Shown here: positions 36,494-47,608 of the stretch, one piece after another
Layout: each line of letters begins with the position of its first letter
Position numbering within the stretch: the first letter of the stretch is position 1
Assembly: GCA_033239125.1 (NCBI GenBank)
Contig: BSWB01000002.1
Coordinates: forward strand, 88,408,560-88,472,559
Source of the DNA: Fagopyrum homotropicum
Taxonomy: Eukaryota > Streptophyta > Magnoliopsida > Caryophyllales > Polygonaceae
DNA length: 64,000 nt
Direction: 5' to 3'
Program-made: the position numbers and the translations under genes
Notes under the pieces: model-generated
Database searches by the model: none
Seen by the model: the letters and a program-made list of their open reading frames with translations, nothing else
What the model was told of the DNA's origin: nothing

Positions 36494-37416
36494 TGATGTA
36501 GGACCATCACATGGAAGACATCAAGGGCCCATTACTAGGGCAAGAGCTAAGGAGATCCAAGAAGTTACGTCAAGGGAAGTGCTATTGCTTGACACCATGC
36601 ATGAACCATTTAACTTCCATACATCATGTGTTAATCTCTTGGTGAATGCAGGAGTAAGCAAGCAAAGGGAAGAGACCATGCAGATGTTGGAACAACAAGA
36701 GCTAGATCATATAGCTACGCCAGCCAATAAATCAAGCAAACAAGACAAGGACAAGGTGGGGCAGATGGACGAGCAAGCAAGCATAGGAAATGGGACAACA
36801 AGCATGATGCTATCAAGTCCGGAGTGGCTGGCAAGCTCGACGTTGCTCACGTCCCAGGCAGCCCAAAAAGAGTAACCATTTCCCTCAGACGGATCATCCA
36901 TTTGGGCTCTTAAAAAATGTCCAAATCACTCATGGATCTGTTTTGAACAAGTCAGCCCATTTTCCTCAGTCGGATCATCCATTTGGACTCTTAAAAACCG
37001 TCCAAATCACTCATGGATCTGTTTTGAATAAGTCAGCCTATTTTGATGCTGATTAGTTTGTTTGTTAAGTTTTTAGCTACATTTGTGGAAGCTCTCTTGT
37101 AACCACCTTCCACCAATGTTTTAGTTTTCTTTTCTTTATTTTGTCTAGATAAAAGAGTCTATATATAGTCTCTTTAGCTGGTGAGTAGGGTACGTTTTAT
37201 TTGCTCAGAATTACCATTTGTAATCATTCATAAAATCAATCAAAGAACAAGAGAGTTTTTGGTTGGCATTGTCGTTGTTTGCTTCGCTGAGCTTGTTCGT
37301 TTCAACCGCCTTCGGATTGGTGCTTCGAGCCTTCATGAGTCCCTCTTTGTGCTAGTCCAGCCGGAGCTAGTGTAAAGTTGTATTGGAGACGGGTCTAGGG
37401 CATTCACGAAGCGGGG
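36494..37416 (+). mobile_element. CRM-2 5' LTR, piece 1
   Basis: Starts TGATGTAGGACCATC. It holds an open frame (to 36872) homologous to the C-terminus of CRM pol, a TATA box (37160-37167) and an 81-bp tandem duplication (36883-37044). It is interrupted by CRM-3 after GCGGGG. Confidence 0.92.
36883..37044 (+). repeat. 81-bp tandem duplication in CRM-2 5' LTR
   Basis: Copies start at 36883 and 36964 with CCTCAG(A/T)CGGATCATCC. The same pair is in the 3' LTR (from 50208 and 50289). The CRM-1 LTR has one copy. Confidence 0.88.
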
Positions 37417-38558
37417 TGATACGGTATTGTCCGTGAATGAGTCGATCTAGGTACAATGATCCCGAATCCGGCTGAATGAAGCGAATCCAGATGCGGAATG
37501 AAACGTGGATGGTGAATGGATGCAGGAAGGTGTAGAGAAGAACCAAAGAGAGTCAACGAAAGGAACCAAGGCTGAAGAGCCAAAACCCCACTTCGTGAAT
37601 GCCCTAGACCCGTCTCCAATACAACTTTACACTAGCTCCGGCTGGACTATCACAAAGAGGGACTCGTGAAGGCTCGAAGCACCAATCCGAAGGCGGTTGA
37701 CACGAACAAGCTCAGCCAAGCAAACAACAGCAATGCCAACCAAAAACTCTCTTGTTCTTTGATTGATTTTGTGAATGATTACAAATGTAATTCTAAGCAA
37801 TTGGGAATAACGTAACTAATCTGCAGCTAAAGAGGCTATATAAATACTCTTTTATCTAGACAAAAATAAAGAAAAGAAAGCTGAAAACATTAGTGGGAAG
37901 GTGGTAATAAGAGAGCTTCCTCTAATGTAGCTAACAACTTAACAAACAACTATTTCAGCATAAAAATGGGCTGACTTATTCAAGCATATCCTTGGAGTGA
38001 GCTGGACGTTTTTTAGAGCCAAAATGGACTATCCGAATGGGCTGAATTGTTCAACAGATCCATGAGTGATTTGGATGGTTTTAAGAGCCCAAATGATGAT
38101 CCAAATGAGGCAGCTGGTTACTCTCTTGGGCCTCCTTGAACGTGAGCAGCTTGCTATCCTCTTGGGCTGCCTTGGATGTGAGTAGCTGCCTCCCCTCTTG
38201 GGCTGCATTGGACGTGAGCAACAGACTCCCTTGGGCTGCTTTGGACGTGAGCAGCTGCCTCCCCTCTTGGGCTGCATTGGACGTGAGCAACAACCTCCCC
38301 TCTTGGGCTGCATTGGACGTGAGCAACGTCTGCATGGTCTCCTCGAGCTGCATGGGAAGTGAGCACGTCGGCATGGTCTCCTCGCTTGGTTCGCTTGCTC
38401 CTACATTCACCAAAAGATTAACACGTGATGTATGGAAATTAAATGGTTCAAGCATTGTGTCAAGCAATAGCACTTCCCTTGACGTAACTTCTTGGATCTC
38501 CTTAGCTCTTGCTCTAGTAATGGGACCTTGATATCTTCCATGTGATGGTCCTACATCA
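37417..38558 (-). mobile_element. CRM-3 3' LTR (1,142 bp)
   Basis: Minus strand: TGATGTAGGACC (from 38558) to CCGTATCA (37417). The first part encodes the pol end, including a minisatellite (38129-38328). A TATA-like TATTTATATA lies near 37837-37846 on the minus strand. Confidence 0.92.
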
Positions 38559-39480
38559 TCCACTCCTTCTTGGAAAGAATTCGACCCCGAATTTTCATCA
38601 TGTTCCGAATCTCCTTCATAGGGGCTCAAATCTCCTACGTTAAAAGTGGTACTAACTCCATACTCTTCCGGTAAGTCCAACACATATGCATTGTCGTTAA
38701 TCCAGTGTAAGACTTTGAATGGTCCATCACCCCGTGGTGCTAGCTTGGAATGGCGTTTTGTCGGAAACCGCTCTTTCCTTAGATGTAGCCAAACTAAGTC
38801 GCCGGGCTGGAAAACCATCTTCCGACGTCCTTTGTTATTCCGAGCTGCAGTTTCAACGCCCTTCTTATCAAGTGCAGCCTTGGTCTTAGCATGAATTTCC
38901 TTAATGTAGTCCGCCTGTTCCAAAGCATCAAAAGCTACTCGATCCTTTCGAGGAATCGGTAATAAGTCCAAAGGAGTTAAGGGTTAAATCCATAAACACA
39001 TTTGAAAGGTGATAACGAAGTGGAAGAATGCATGGTGCGATTATAAGCAAACTCAATATGTGGTAACATGTCTTCCCATTCTTTTAAGTTATCTTTCAAC
39101 ATGGTTCTAAGGAGGGTCGTTAGGGTCCTATTGGTGACTTCCGTTTGCCCATCTGTTTGGGGATGACTAGAGGTCAAGAATAGTAATCTAGTGCCCATTT
39201 TTTCCCAAAGCGTTTTCCAAAAGAAACTCAAAAACTTGACATCCCTATCACTAACTATAGTTTTAGGTATTCCATGCAATCTCACTATTTCCTTAAAGAA
39301 AAGATTAGCAACATTATATGCATCATCAGTTTTATGACATGGAATAAAATGTGCCATTTTAGAGAATCTATCTACTACCACAAAAATGGAATCTCTTCCT
39401 TTCTTAGTCCTAGCTAGTCCAACAATGAAATCCATACTTATATCTTCCCAAGGGCCATTAGGCGTTGGTAAGGGTGTAAT
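38081..39480 (-). pseudogene. pol: CRM-3 pol: integrase core to C-terminus
   Basis: Frame 39435-38977 has the full DDE core: MDFIVGLARTKKG, VSDRDVKFLSFFWKTL, DGQTEVTNRTL and YNRTMHSSTSLSPF. A 1-bp deletion in the FNPLTPLDL codons (near 38985) moves to frame 38971-38081, with FQPGDLVWLHLRKER, FNVGDLSPYEGDS and GPITRARAKEIQEV. It then runs through the LTR-encoded repeat tail to HHLGS. The HHCC N-terminal domain is absent because of the deletion upstream, so strand transfer by this copy is not expected. Confidence 0.9.
38129..38328 (-). repeat. 36-bp coding minisatellite in CRM-3 3' LTR
   Basis: About six repeats of roughly 36 bp encode variants of LLTSNAAQEGRQ (minus-strand frame 38971-38081). 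CRM-1 and CRM-2 have a single LLTSQA segment at this place. Confidence 0.9.
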
Positions 39481-39514
39481 AGTTTAAGCATGTACCCTTC
39501 AATTTTTGAGTACT

Positions 39515-41521
39515 CTAAACAAGGCATACAATTCTAAACAAGGCATACAATTCTTTGTCATAAGTGGAATAGTTTAAGCATGTACCCTTCAATTTTTCAC
39601 TAAAGAAAGCTAGAGGCTTACCTTCTTGCACAAGGACGCCGCCAATACCAATACCGGACGCGTCGCATTCAACCTCAAAGGGTTTAGTGAAGTCCGGTAG
39701 AGCGAGTAGTAGTGCATGGGTGAGGCGTCTCTTGAGCTCTTCAAAGGCTCTTTGCTGCGGTTCATTCCACTCAAAAGGAGCCTTCTTTTTGGTCAAAGCC
39801 GTGAGTGGTGCTGCAATAGTACTAAAATCTCTCACAAATCTTCTATAGAATGTAGCTAGGCCATGGAAACTCCTCACGTCGCCAACCGACCTAGGCATGG
39901 GCCATTCATTGATTGCCTTCACCTTGTCCTCATCCACTTGCAAACCATTGGCACTTACTACAAAACCAAGAAAAATCACTCGGTTAGTATAGAAATCACA
40001 TTTTTGAATATTAGCATACAAGTATTCTATACGCAATGTAGCGAGCACATCTCTCAAATGATTTTCATGCTCTTTTAAAGTCTTACTATAGATAAGAATG
40101 TCATCAAAGTAGACTACAACAAATAAACCAATATAAGGTCTCAAAATATGATTCATTAATCTCATGAAGGTACTAGGAGCGTTAGTTAAGCCAAAAGGCA
40201 TTACTAGCCACTCATAGAGACCAAATTTGGTTCTAAAAGCTGTTTTCCATTCATCTCCTTCCCTCATTCTAATTTGATGGTAGCCACTCCTAAGGTCAAT
40301 CTTAGTGAAAATTGTAGCTCCATGTAACTCATCAAGCATGTCATCTAAACGGGGAATCGGGTGTCTATACTTGATAGTAATGTTATTGATTGCTCTACAA
40401 TCAATACACATTCTCCAAGTATTATCCTTCTTAGGTACTAGCAGGACGGGAACGGCACAAGGACTAAGGCTTTCCCGAACATACCCCTTATCTAGCAAGG
40501 CTTGAACTTGGTTCTGAATTTCCTGGGCTTCCGTAGGGTTCATCCTATAGGCGGGCCTATTGGGAAGAGTGGCTCCGGGTATTAAATCTATTTGGTGTTC
40601 AATGCCCCTAATGGGCGGCAAACCGGCTGGAATCTCCTCAGGAAAAACGTCCCTAAACTCGTCTAACAGCCTCTGGATAGAACTAGGAAGTGGAATCGTA
40701 GAGTCATGAGGCACATTCACTAGAGATTTACACAAACTCATCATTAGCACATCCGTAGAAGCATAATTAGTGACATATTCATTCCTAGACTCAAGATAGC
40801 TACTTGTTGGTTGTACTAACAGTGTTTGATGGGTTTTGTTCTCCTTACTCTTAGGCCGTGTGATCTTAGGCTTGGGAGGGGTTCCTTGCTCTACCCTCTT
40901 GTTCTCATAGTACTCGGCTATTTGTAAAGGTGTCATAGGTTTAAGTGTTAAAGTTTTACCTTTATACTCAAAGCTATATTTATTAGAAAACCCATCATGA
41001 ACAACTTTCCTATCATATTGCCATGGACGGCCAAGCAACAAGTGACAAGCATTCATAGGCACAACATCACATGTAATAACATCCTCATATGATCCTAATG
41101 TTATATTGACCTTAGTTTGCTTATTGACCTTAAGTTCTCCACATTCATTCATCCAATGTAGTTTATATGGCCTAGGGTGATAAAATGTAAGGAGTTGTAA
41201 TTTGTTTACCATTTTAGTGATAGCTTTGTTGCAACAACTTCCTCCATCAATTATCACATTACACACTTTTCCTTTAATACTACACCTAGTATGAAACAGA
41301 TTTTCACGTTGGTTATCCTCACAAGGTGCTAGTTGGACATGCAAAGTTCTCCTAGCTATCAAAGATTCACCTTGTTCATACTCAATGCAATCATCATTCT
41401 CATTTTGTTCATTGTCATCAATTAATGCATTTTCATCATCTAATTCGACATCATCCTCACTCTCATATTCTCCTAGATGATTTATGATCAAAGTGTGTCT
41501 ATTAGGACATTCTCTACTCAT
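39515..41521 (-). pseudogene. pol: CRM-3 pol: protease, RT and partial RNase H
   Basis: The longest open frame in the window, 668 codons. It opens inside the zinc knuckle (SRECPNR). Protease has IIDGGSC at about residue 91 (DGG in place of the classical DSG/DTG, as usual in this family) and LLGRPWQYDRK. RT has VPVLLVPKKDNTWRMCIDCR, SGYHQIRMREGDEW, MPFGLTNAPSTFMR and YFDD at about residue 471. RNase H has ECDASG at about 620 and KELYALF, then breaks off at RIVCLV. The breakpoint (39483-39590) has short duplicated words, and the rest of RNase H plus the integrase N-terminus are deleted. Confidence 0.92.
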
Positions 41522-41524
41522 GTG

Positions 41525-42713
41525 TCATCTACCTTGGCATTTAAAACACACAATGTCCCTAGTTCTAGAGTTAGAGATAGGAGTACTCCCTCGATGATCA
41601 CTCGAAGGCTCATTCAAGGATCGTGGTGTAGTGGACGGTGTAGAAAACCTTCTTTGCCCTTCTTGGCCTATCGGTGCCGACTTTCTCTCTTCCTTCCGGC
41701 CTCCTTGATCCTTGCTGTGGTTAGGCAGCCGGCTCCCTTGTGTTTTCCAAGCGTTGGGCGTCCCATGAGGTGGCTTGTATTCCCGGTTTCGCACCTTAGT
41801 CTTCCTTTCCACCTTGATGGCCAAGTGTAGTAATTGCTCCATGGTGCTGTATGGATACATATCAACTCATTAGCCAAATTAGAATTCAGAATACGAAGGT
41901 ACCTAGCCATAGTGTTTTCTTCATCCTCTAGAACGTTGGCCTTCACCATAACAACTTGCATATTTGTATAGGCTTCCTCAACGCTAAGTGAGCCTTGTCT
42001 CAAATTTTCCAGCCGTTGTCGAAGCTCTCGGGTATAGTGAGGTGGAACGAACCGGGACCTCATTAGTGCCTTCATATGCTCCCATGTGGTGATTTGAGGA
42101 TCCAATGTTCGAACTCTTTCTTTGACTACGTGATCCCACCATACCAAAGCATAGCCTTGGAACTCAAGAGCGGCTAGCTGAACCTTCCTAGGCTCGCTGA
42201 AGTTGTGACACAACCAGATCTGCTCAATTTTAGTTTCCCACTCCGTGTAGACGTCGGGATCACACTTTCCTTCAAAGACGGGAATTTTGATTTTGACTTT
42301 GCCAAGTCCATCTTGTTCTTGATAGGGCCGCAGATTATCATGTTCTCGTCCTTGCCTTGGCTGCTGGAATGGTCGATGTAACCTTCCCAAGTATGGTCCT
42401 CAAAAGGAGCTTCATTCCGTCGCTGAAAGTTATCAACAAATGGTGGCATGTTAGAAGCATTAGGGAGGTCATTGGACTGTAAATTACCTTGATCCGGATG
42501 ATCCGGCTCTCTAGTAACGCGTGAAGGACCGCCAAACTCGTAGTTGGTTCTCAAAGGTGGCGTCCCTGCTGGTGGTGTTCGTGCTTCCATAGACTCTACT
42601 CGTTTGGATAGGTTAGCTACGGAATCGGACAATTGTTTTAATAGACTGATCATCTCAGGCGTGACAGTCTCGCTACTAGACTTGCTGGGACTTAGGGACC
42701 TGGACATACTCAA
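41525..42713 (-). pseudogene. gag: CRM-3 gag
   Basis: Three frames. The first (42713-42174) is the N-terminus, with a Ser-rich start (SRSLSPSKSSSE) and a coiled segment (LLKQLSDSVANLSKRVESME). The second (42390-41668) carries the capsid-like core (VKIKIPVFEGKCDPDVYTEW, ALVWWDHVVKERVRTLD, LRQRLENLRQGSLSVEE). The third (41860-41525) runs to the zinc knuckle CFKCQGR, where Gly-to-TGA at 41522-41524 separates it from HMSREC. Frameshifts lie near 42340 and 41860. Gag packages element RNA in cytoplasmic particles. Confidence 0.9.
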
Positions 42714-43316
42714 GTAACAAACAAAGAACCAATTTGGTTAGAAAAGCAAAGATCTCACTTGTGTATCACTCACTCTCTCGTTGGTATTGCCTAGCTGGTG
42801 GCTCGAGTTGTAAGGATCCAACACCTTAAGATCACGATTTCCGAACCTTCTTAGCAACCCTTTGGAACTAGAACTGCTGAAACCGATGTTAGTGTCGGAG
42901 ATGAATCAAGACACCCCTAATTGGAGTATTGACCGTTGGGTTGGTGTAGGTATGGTGATTTGTGATTAGAATGGCGTTTTGAGGGAGTTTTCTTGTGCTT
43001 GATGTTGATTAAAAAGGGCCAGCCGTTTTTTGTATGTTTTTTTTTTTTTTGAAAGATCTCTTAGACTTTGTCAAAGATTTGAGGGAGAGAAAGGTAACCG
43101 AAACTGATTGCAACGAGAATTGTAGGAGAGAAGGTTACCGAATGTGTATACAGCGTTCGAGCTCTTTTTGTTTTTGTTTTGTGTTTACCTCTCCTCAAGA
43201 TGTTGTCCGGCACTAAGAACCCTTGGTTTTTGCTTTGAACACTTCAAGCACAAGTTAAACTCAATGGGATAAGCAATAAGGTTAACAAAGAAGGAGTGAT
43301 CAATTGTACCAACTGA
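42714..43316 (-). other. CRM-3 untranslated leader
   Basis: Between the primer site and gag. It contains a T-run (43037-43050, an A-run on the element strand). No gene is seen, and it corresponds to 44661-45302 in CRM-2. Confidence 0.75.
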
Positions 43317-43328
43317 GCTCTGATACCA
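43317..43328 (-). promoter_or_regulatory. CRM-3 primer binding site (initiator tRNA-Met type)
   Basis: Minus strand TGGTATCAGAGC, two bases inside the 5' LTR end. It is complementary to the 3' end of plant initiator tRNA-Met and primes minus-strand DNA synthesis. Confidence 0.9.
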
Positions 43329-43330
43329 AC

Positions 43331-44472
43331 TGATACGGTATTGTCCGTGAATGAGTCGATCTAGGTACAATGATCCCGAATCCGGCTGAATGAAGCGAAT
43401 CCAGATGCGGAATGAAACGTGGATGGTGAATGGATGCAGGAAGGTGTAGAGAAGAACCAAAGAGAGTCAACGAAAGGAACCAAGGCTGAAGAGCCAAAAC
43501 CCCACTTCGTGAATGCCCTAGACCCGTCTCCAATACAACTTTACACTAGCTCCGGTTGGACTAGCACAAAGAGGGACTCGTGAAGGCTCGAAGCACCAAT
43601 CCGAAGGCGGTTGACACGAACAAGCTCAGCCAAGCAAACAACAGCAATGCCAACCAAAAACTCTCTTGTTCTTTGATTGATTTTGTGAATGATTACAAAT
43701 GTAATTCTAAGCAATGAAATTAACGTACCTATTCAGCAGCTAAAAGAGGCTATAAATAGACTCTTTTATCTAGACAAAAATAAAGAAAAGAAAGCTGAAA
43801 ACATTAGTGGGAAGGTGGTAATAAGAGAGCTTCCTCTAATGTAGCTAACAACTTAGCAAACAACTATTTCAGCATAAAAATAGGCTGACTTATTCAAGCA
43901 TATCCTTGGAGTGAGCTGGACGTTTTTTAGAGCCAAAATGGACTATCCGAATGGGCTGAATTGTTCAACAGATCCATGAGTGATTTGGATGGCTTTAAGA
44001 GCCCAAATGATGATCCAAATGAGGGAGCTGGTTACTCTCTTGGGCCTCCTTGAACGTGAGCAGCTTGCTATCCTCTTGGGCTGCCTTGGATGTGAGCAGC
44101 TGCCTCCCCTCTTGGGCTGCATTGGACGTGAGCAACAGCCTCCCTTGGGCTGCTTTGGACGTGAGCAGCTGCCTCCCCTCTTGGGCTGCATTGGACGTGA
44201 GCAACAACCTCCCCTCTTGGGCTGCATTGGACGTGAGCAACGTCTGCATGCTCTCCTCGAGCTGCATGGGAAGTGAGCACGTCGGCATGGTCTCCTAGCT
44301 TGGTTCGCTTGCTCCTACATTCACCAAAAGATTAACACATGATGTATGGAAATTAAATGGTTCACGCATTGTGTCAAGCAATAGCACTTCCCTTGACGTA
44401 ACTTCTTGGATCTCCTTAGCTCTTGCTCTAGTAATGGGACCTTGATATCTTCCATGTGATGGTCCTACATCA
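43331..44472 (-). mobile_element. CRM-3 5' LTR (1,142 bp)
   Basis: The same layout as the 3' LTR, with the 36-bp minisatellite at 44043-44242 and a TATA-like TATTTATA at 43751-43758 (minus strand). Small clustered differences from the 3' LTR occur near 43710-43760. Confidence 0.92.
44043..44242 (-). repeat. 36-bp minisatellite in CRM-3 5' LTR
   Basis: The same repeat array as in the 3' LTR, with a few substitutions. Confidence 0.9.
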
Positions 44473-44646
44473 TGGGGTCTTGGCTCTTCAGCCTTGGTTC
44501 TTTTCGTTGACTCTCTTTGGTTCTTCTCAACATCCTCCTGCATCCATTCCATCTCCACGTTTCATTCCGCATCTGGATTATCTTTATTCAGCCGGATTCG
44601 GATCACTGTGCCTAGATCGACTAATCCACGGACTAATACCGTATCA
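44473..44646 (+). mobile_element. CRM-2 5' LTR, piece 2
   Basis: Begins with the second TSD copy (TGGGG, 44473-44477) and continues TCTTGGCTCTTCAGCC to ACCGTATCA, followed by the primer site. Together with piece 1 it makes a complete LTR. Confidence 0.92.
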
Positions 44647-44648
44647 GT

Positions 44649-44660
44649 TGGTATCAGAGC
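44649..44660 (+). promoter_or_regulatory. CRM-2 primer binding site (initiator tRNA-Met type)
   Basis: TGGTATCAGAGC, two bases after the LTR end. Confidence 0.92.
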
Positions 44661-45302
44661 TCAGTTGGTACAATTGATCACTCCTTTCTTCTTTGTTAAC
44701 CTTATTGCTTAACCAATTGAGGTTTAACTTGTGCTTGAAGTGTGCAAAATCAAAAGCCAAGGGTTTCTTAGGACCGGACAACATCTTGAGGAGAGGTAAA
44801 CATAAAAAAAAAAAAGAGATCGAACATTGCAATTAATTTCGGTAACCTTCTCTCCCACAAATCTCGTTGCAATCGATTTCGGTTAACTTCTCTCCCACAA
44901 ATCTTTGACAAAGTCTAAGAGATCTATAAAAAAAAAACGAAAAACAACACAAAAACGGCTGGCCCTTCTATTAATCGACCATCAAGCACAAGGAAAAGTC
45001 TCGTCTTTGTGAGAACTCCTTCAAACAACTCCTTCGTCATTCTAATCTCAAACCACCATACCTACACCAACCCAACGGTCAATACTCCGATTAGGGGTGT
45101 CTTGATCCATCTCCGACACTAACATCAATTTCGACAGTTCTAGTTCCAAAGGGTTGCTAAGAAGGTTCGAAAATCGTGATCTTAAGGTGTTGGATCCTTA
45201 CAAATCGAGCCACCAGCTAGGCAATACCAACGAGGGAGTGAGCGATACACAAGTGAGATCTATGTTTTCTAACCTAACCGGTTCTTTGTTTGTTACTTGA
45301 GC
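44661..45302 (+). other. CRM-2 untranslated leader
   Basis: No gene is seen. It has A-runs at 44803-44815 and near 44927-44936. It is homologous to the CRM-3 leader. Confidence 0.75.
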
Positions 45303-45798
45303 ATGTCTAGGGTCCCGAAGCCCCAGCAAGTCTAGCAGCGAGACCGTCACTCCTGAGATGCTCAATCTATTGAAACAATTGTCCAATTCCGTAGCTAACC
45401 TATCCAAACGAGTGGAGTCTATGGAAGCACGAACCCCACCATCGTGGACATCACCTTTGAGAACCAACTATGAGTTTGGCGGTCCCTCACACGTTACTAG
45501 ACAGCCGGATCATCTGGATCAAGGAAATTTACAGTCCAACGTCCTCCCTAATGCTTCTAACATGCCACCATTTGTTGATAACTTTCAGCGACGGAATTAA
45601 GCTCCTTTTGAGGATCATACTTGCGAAGATTACAATCGACCATTCCAACAACCAAGGCAAGGACGAGAACATGATAATCTACGGCCCTATCAAGAGCAAG
45701 ACGGTCTCGGCAAAGTCAAAATCAAAATTACCGTCTTTGAAGGAAAGTGTGATCCCGACGTCTACACGGAGTGGGAAACTAAAGTCGAGCAGATCTGG
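45303..45798 (+). pseudogene. gag: CRM-2 gag N-terminal part, broken
   Basis: The expected ATG is at 45303 (MSRV), but a frameshift leads to a TAG at 45333. From 45358 the right frame reads LLKQLSNSVANLSKRVESME and ends at TAA 45598-45600, where CRM-3 has GAA in NEAPFED. A second frame (45470-45838) carries the next part up to the long frame. It corresponds to the coiled N-terminal region of gag. Confidence 0.85.
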
Positions 45799-47608
45799 TT
45801 GTGTCATAACTTCAGCGAGCCTAGGAAGGTTCAGCTAGCCGCTCTCGAGTTCCAAGGCTATGCCTTGGTATGGTGGGATCACATAGTCAAAGAAAGAGTG
45901 CGAACATTGGATCCTCAAATCACCACATGGGAGCATATGAAGGCACTAATGAGGTCTCGGTTCGTCCCACCTCACTATACCCGAGAGCTTCGACAACGGC
46001 TGGAAAATTTGAGACAAGGCTCTTTTAGCGCCGAGGAAGCCTATACGAATATGCAAGTTGCTATGGTGAAGGCCAACGTTCTAGAGGATGAGGAAAATAC
46101 TATGGCTAGGTATCTTCGTATTCTTAACTCTAATTTGGCTAATGAAGTTGATATGTATCCATACAACACCATGGAGCAATTACTACACTTGGCCATCAAG
46201 GTGGAAAGGAAGACTAAGGTGCGAAACCGGGAACACAAGCCGCCTTATGGGACGTCCAACGCTTGGAAAGCACAAGGAAACCGGCTGCCTACCCACAGCA
46301 GGGATCAAGAAGGCCAGAAGGAAGAGAGAAAGTCGGCACCTATGAGCCAAGAAGGCCAACGAAGGTCTTCTACACCGTCCACTACACCACGATCCTTGAA
46401 TGAGCCTTCAAGTGGTCATCGAGGGAGTACTCCTACCTCTAACTCTAGAACTAGGGACATTGTGTGTTTTAAATGCCAAGGTAGAGGACACATGAGTAGG
46501 GAATGTCCTAATAGACGCACTTTGATCATAAATCATCTAGGAGAATATAAAAGTGAGGATGACGTGGAATTGGATGATGAAAATGCATTAATTGATGGCA
46601 ATGAGCAAAATGAGAATGATGATTGCATTGAGTATGAACAAGGTGAATCTTTGATAGCTAGGAGAACTTTGCATTTCCAACTAGCACCTTGTGACGATAA
46701 CCAACGTGAAAATCTGTTTCATACTAGGTGTAGTATTAAAGGAAAAGTGTGTAATGTGATAATTGATGGGGGAAGTTGTTCCAACATAACTAGCACTTAC
46801 ATGGTAAACAAAATACAACTTCTTACATTTTATCACCCTAGGCCATATAAACTACATTGGATGAATGAGTGTGGAGAACTTAAGGTTAATAAGCAAACTA
46901 AGTTCAATATAACATTAGGATCATATGAGGATATTATTACATGTGATGTTGTGCCTATGAATGCTTGTCACTTGTTGCTTGGTCGTCCATGGCAATATGA
47001 TAGGAAAGTTGTACATGATGGGTTTTCTAATAAATATAGCTTTGAGTATAAAGGTAAAACTTTAATACTTAAACCTATGACACCTTTACAAATAGCCGAG
47101 TATTATGAGAACAAGAGGGTAGAGCAAGGAACCCCTCAAAAGCCTAAAATGACACGGCCTAAGAGTAAGGAGAACAAAACCCATCAAACGCTGTTAGTAC
47201 AACCAACAAGTAGTTATCTTGAGTCTAGGAATGAATATGTCACTAACTATGCTTCTATGGATGTGCTAATGATGAGTTTGTGTAAATCTCTAGTGACGGT
47301 GCCTCATGACTCTAAGATTCCACTTCCTAGTTCTATCCAGGGGCTGTTAGACGAGTTTAAGGACGTCTTTCATGAGGAAGTTCCAGCTGGCTTGCCGCCC
47401 ATTAGGGGCATTGAAAACCAAATAGATTTAATTCCCGGAGCCACTCTTCCCAATAGACCCGCCTATAGGATGAACCCTACAGAAGCCCAAGAAATTCAGA
47501 ACCAAGTTCAAGACTTACTAGATAAAGGGTATGTACGGGAAAGCCTTAGTCCTTGTGCCGTTCCCGTCCTGCTAGTACCCAAGAAGGATAATACTTGGAG
47601 AATGTGTA
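45799..47608 (+). pseudogene. gag-pol: CRM-2 gag core, zinc knuckle, protease and N-terminal RT
   Basis: One open frame of about 603 codons up to the rearrangement. Gag core: ALVWWDHIVKERVRTLD and LRQRLENLRQGSFSAEE. Zinc knuckle: CFKCQGRGHMSREC (CCHC). Protease: IIDGGSCSN and LLGRPWQYDRK. Linker: SSYLESRNEYVTNY. RT fingers: VPVLLVPKKDNTWRMC, cut at 47608. Gag and pol are in a single frame here, as is usual in CRM-like elements. The palm with the YFDD box is missing, so no active enzyme is possible. Confidence 0.9.

Larger units (their letters stand above)
37417..44472 (-). mobile_element. CRM-3: CRM-like element nested in the CRM-2 5' LTR
   Basis: A full-length but defective minus-strand element. 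Both LTRs are 1,142 bp (37417-38558 and 43331-44472). The flanks are CGGGG (37412-37416) and TGGGG (44473-44477), a 5-bp TSD with one C-to-T change. The host LTR resumes precisely after it. It has a primer site at 43317-43328, gag, and protease-RT-RNase H part. A deletion then joins RNase H to the integrase core. Confidence 0.92.

Noticed and set aside
36465..36875. 135-codon frame as a host gene
   Set aside because: It is the pol C-terminal segment carried in the 5' LTR of CRM-2.
38129..38328. CRISPR-like direct repeats
   Set aside because: The repeats are contiguous, with no unique spacers, and lie in a retrotransposon LTR of a plant genome.
43317..44660. tRNA gene fragments at the TGGTATCAGAGC sites
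   Set aside because: Only a 12-base match to a tRNA 3' end, placed right after an LTR. These are primer binding sites.
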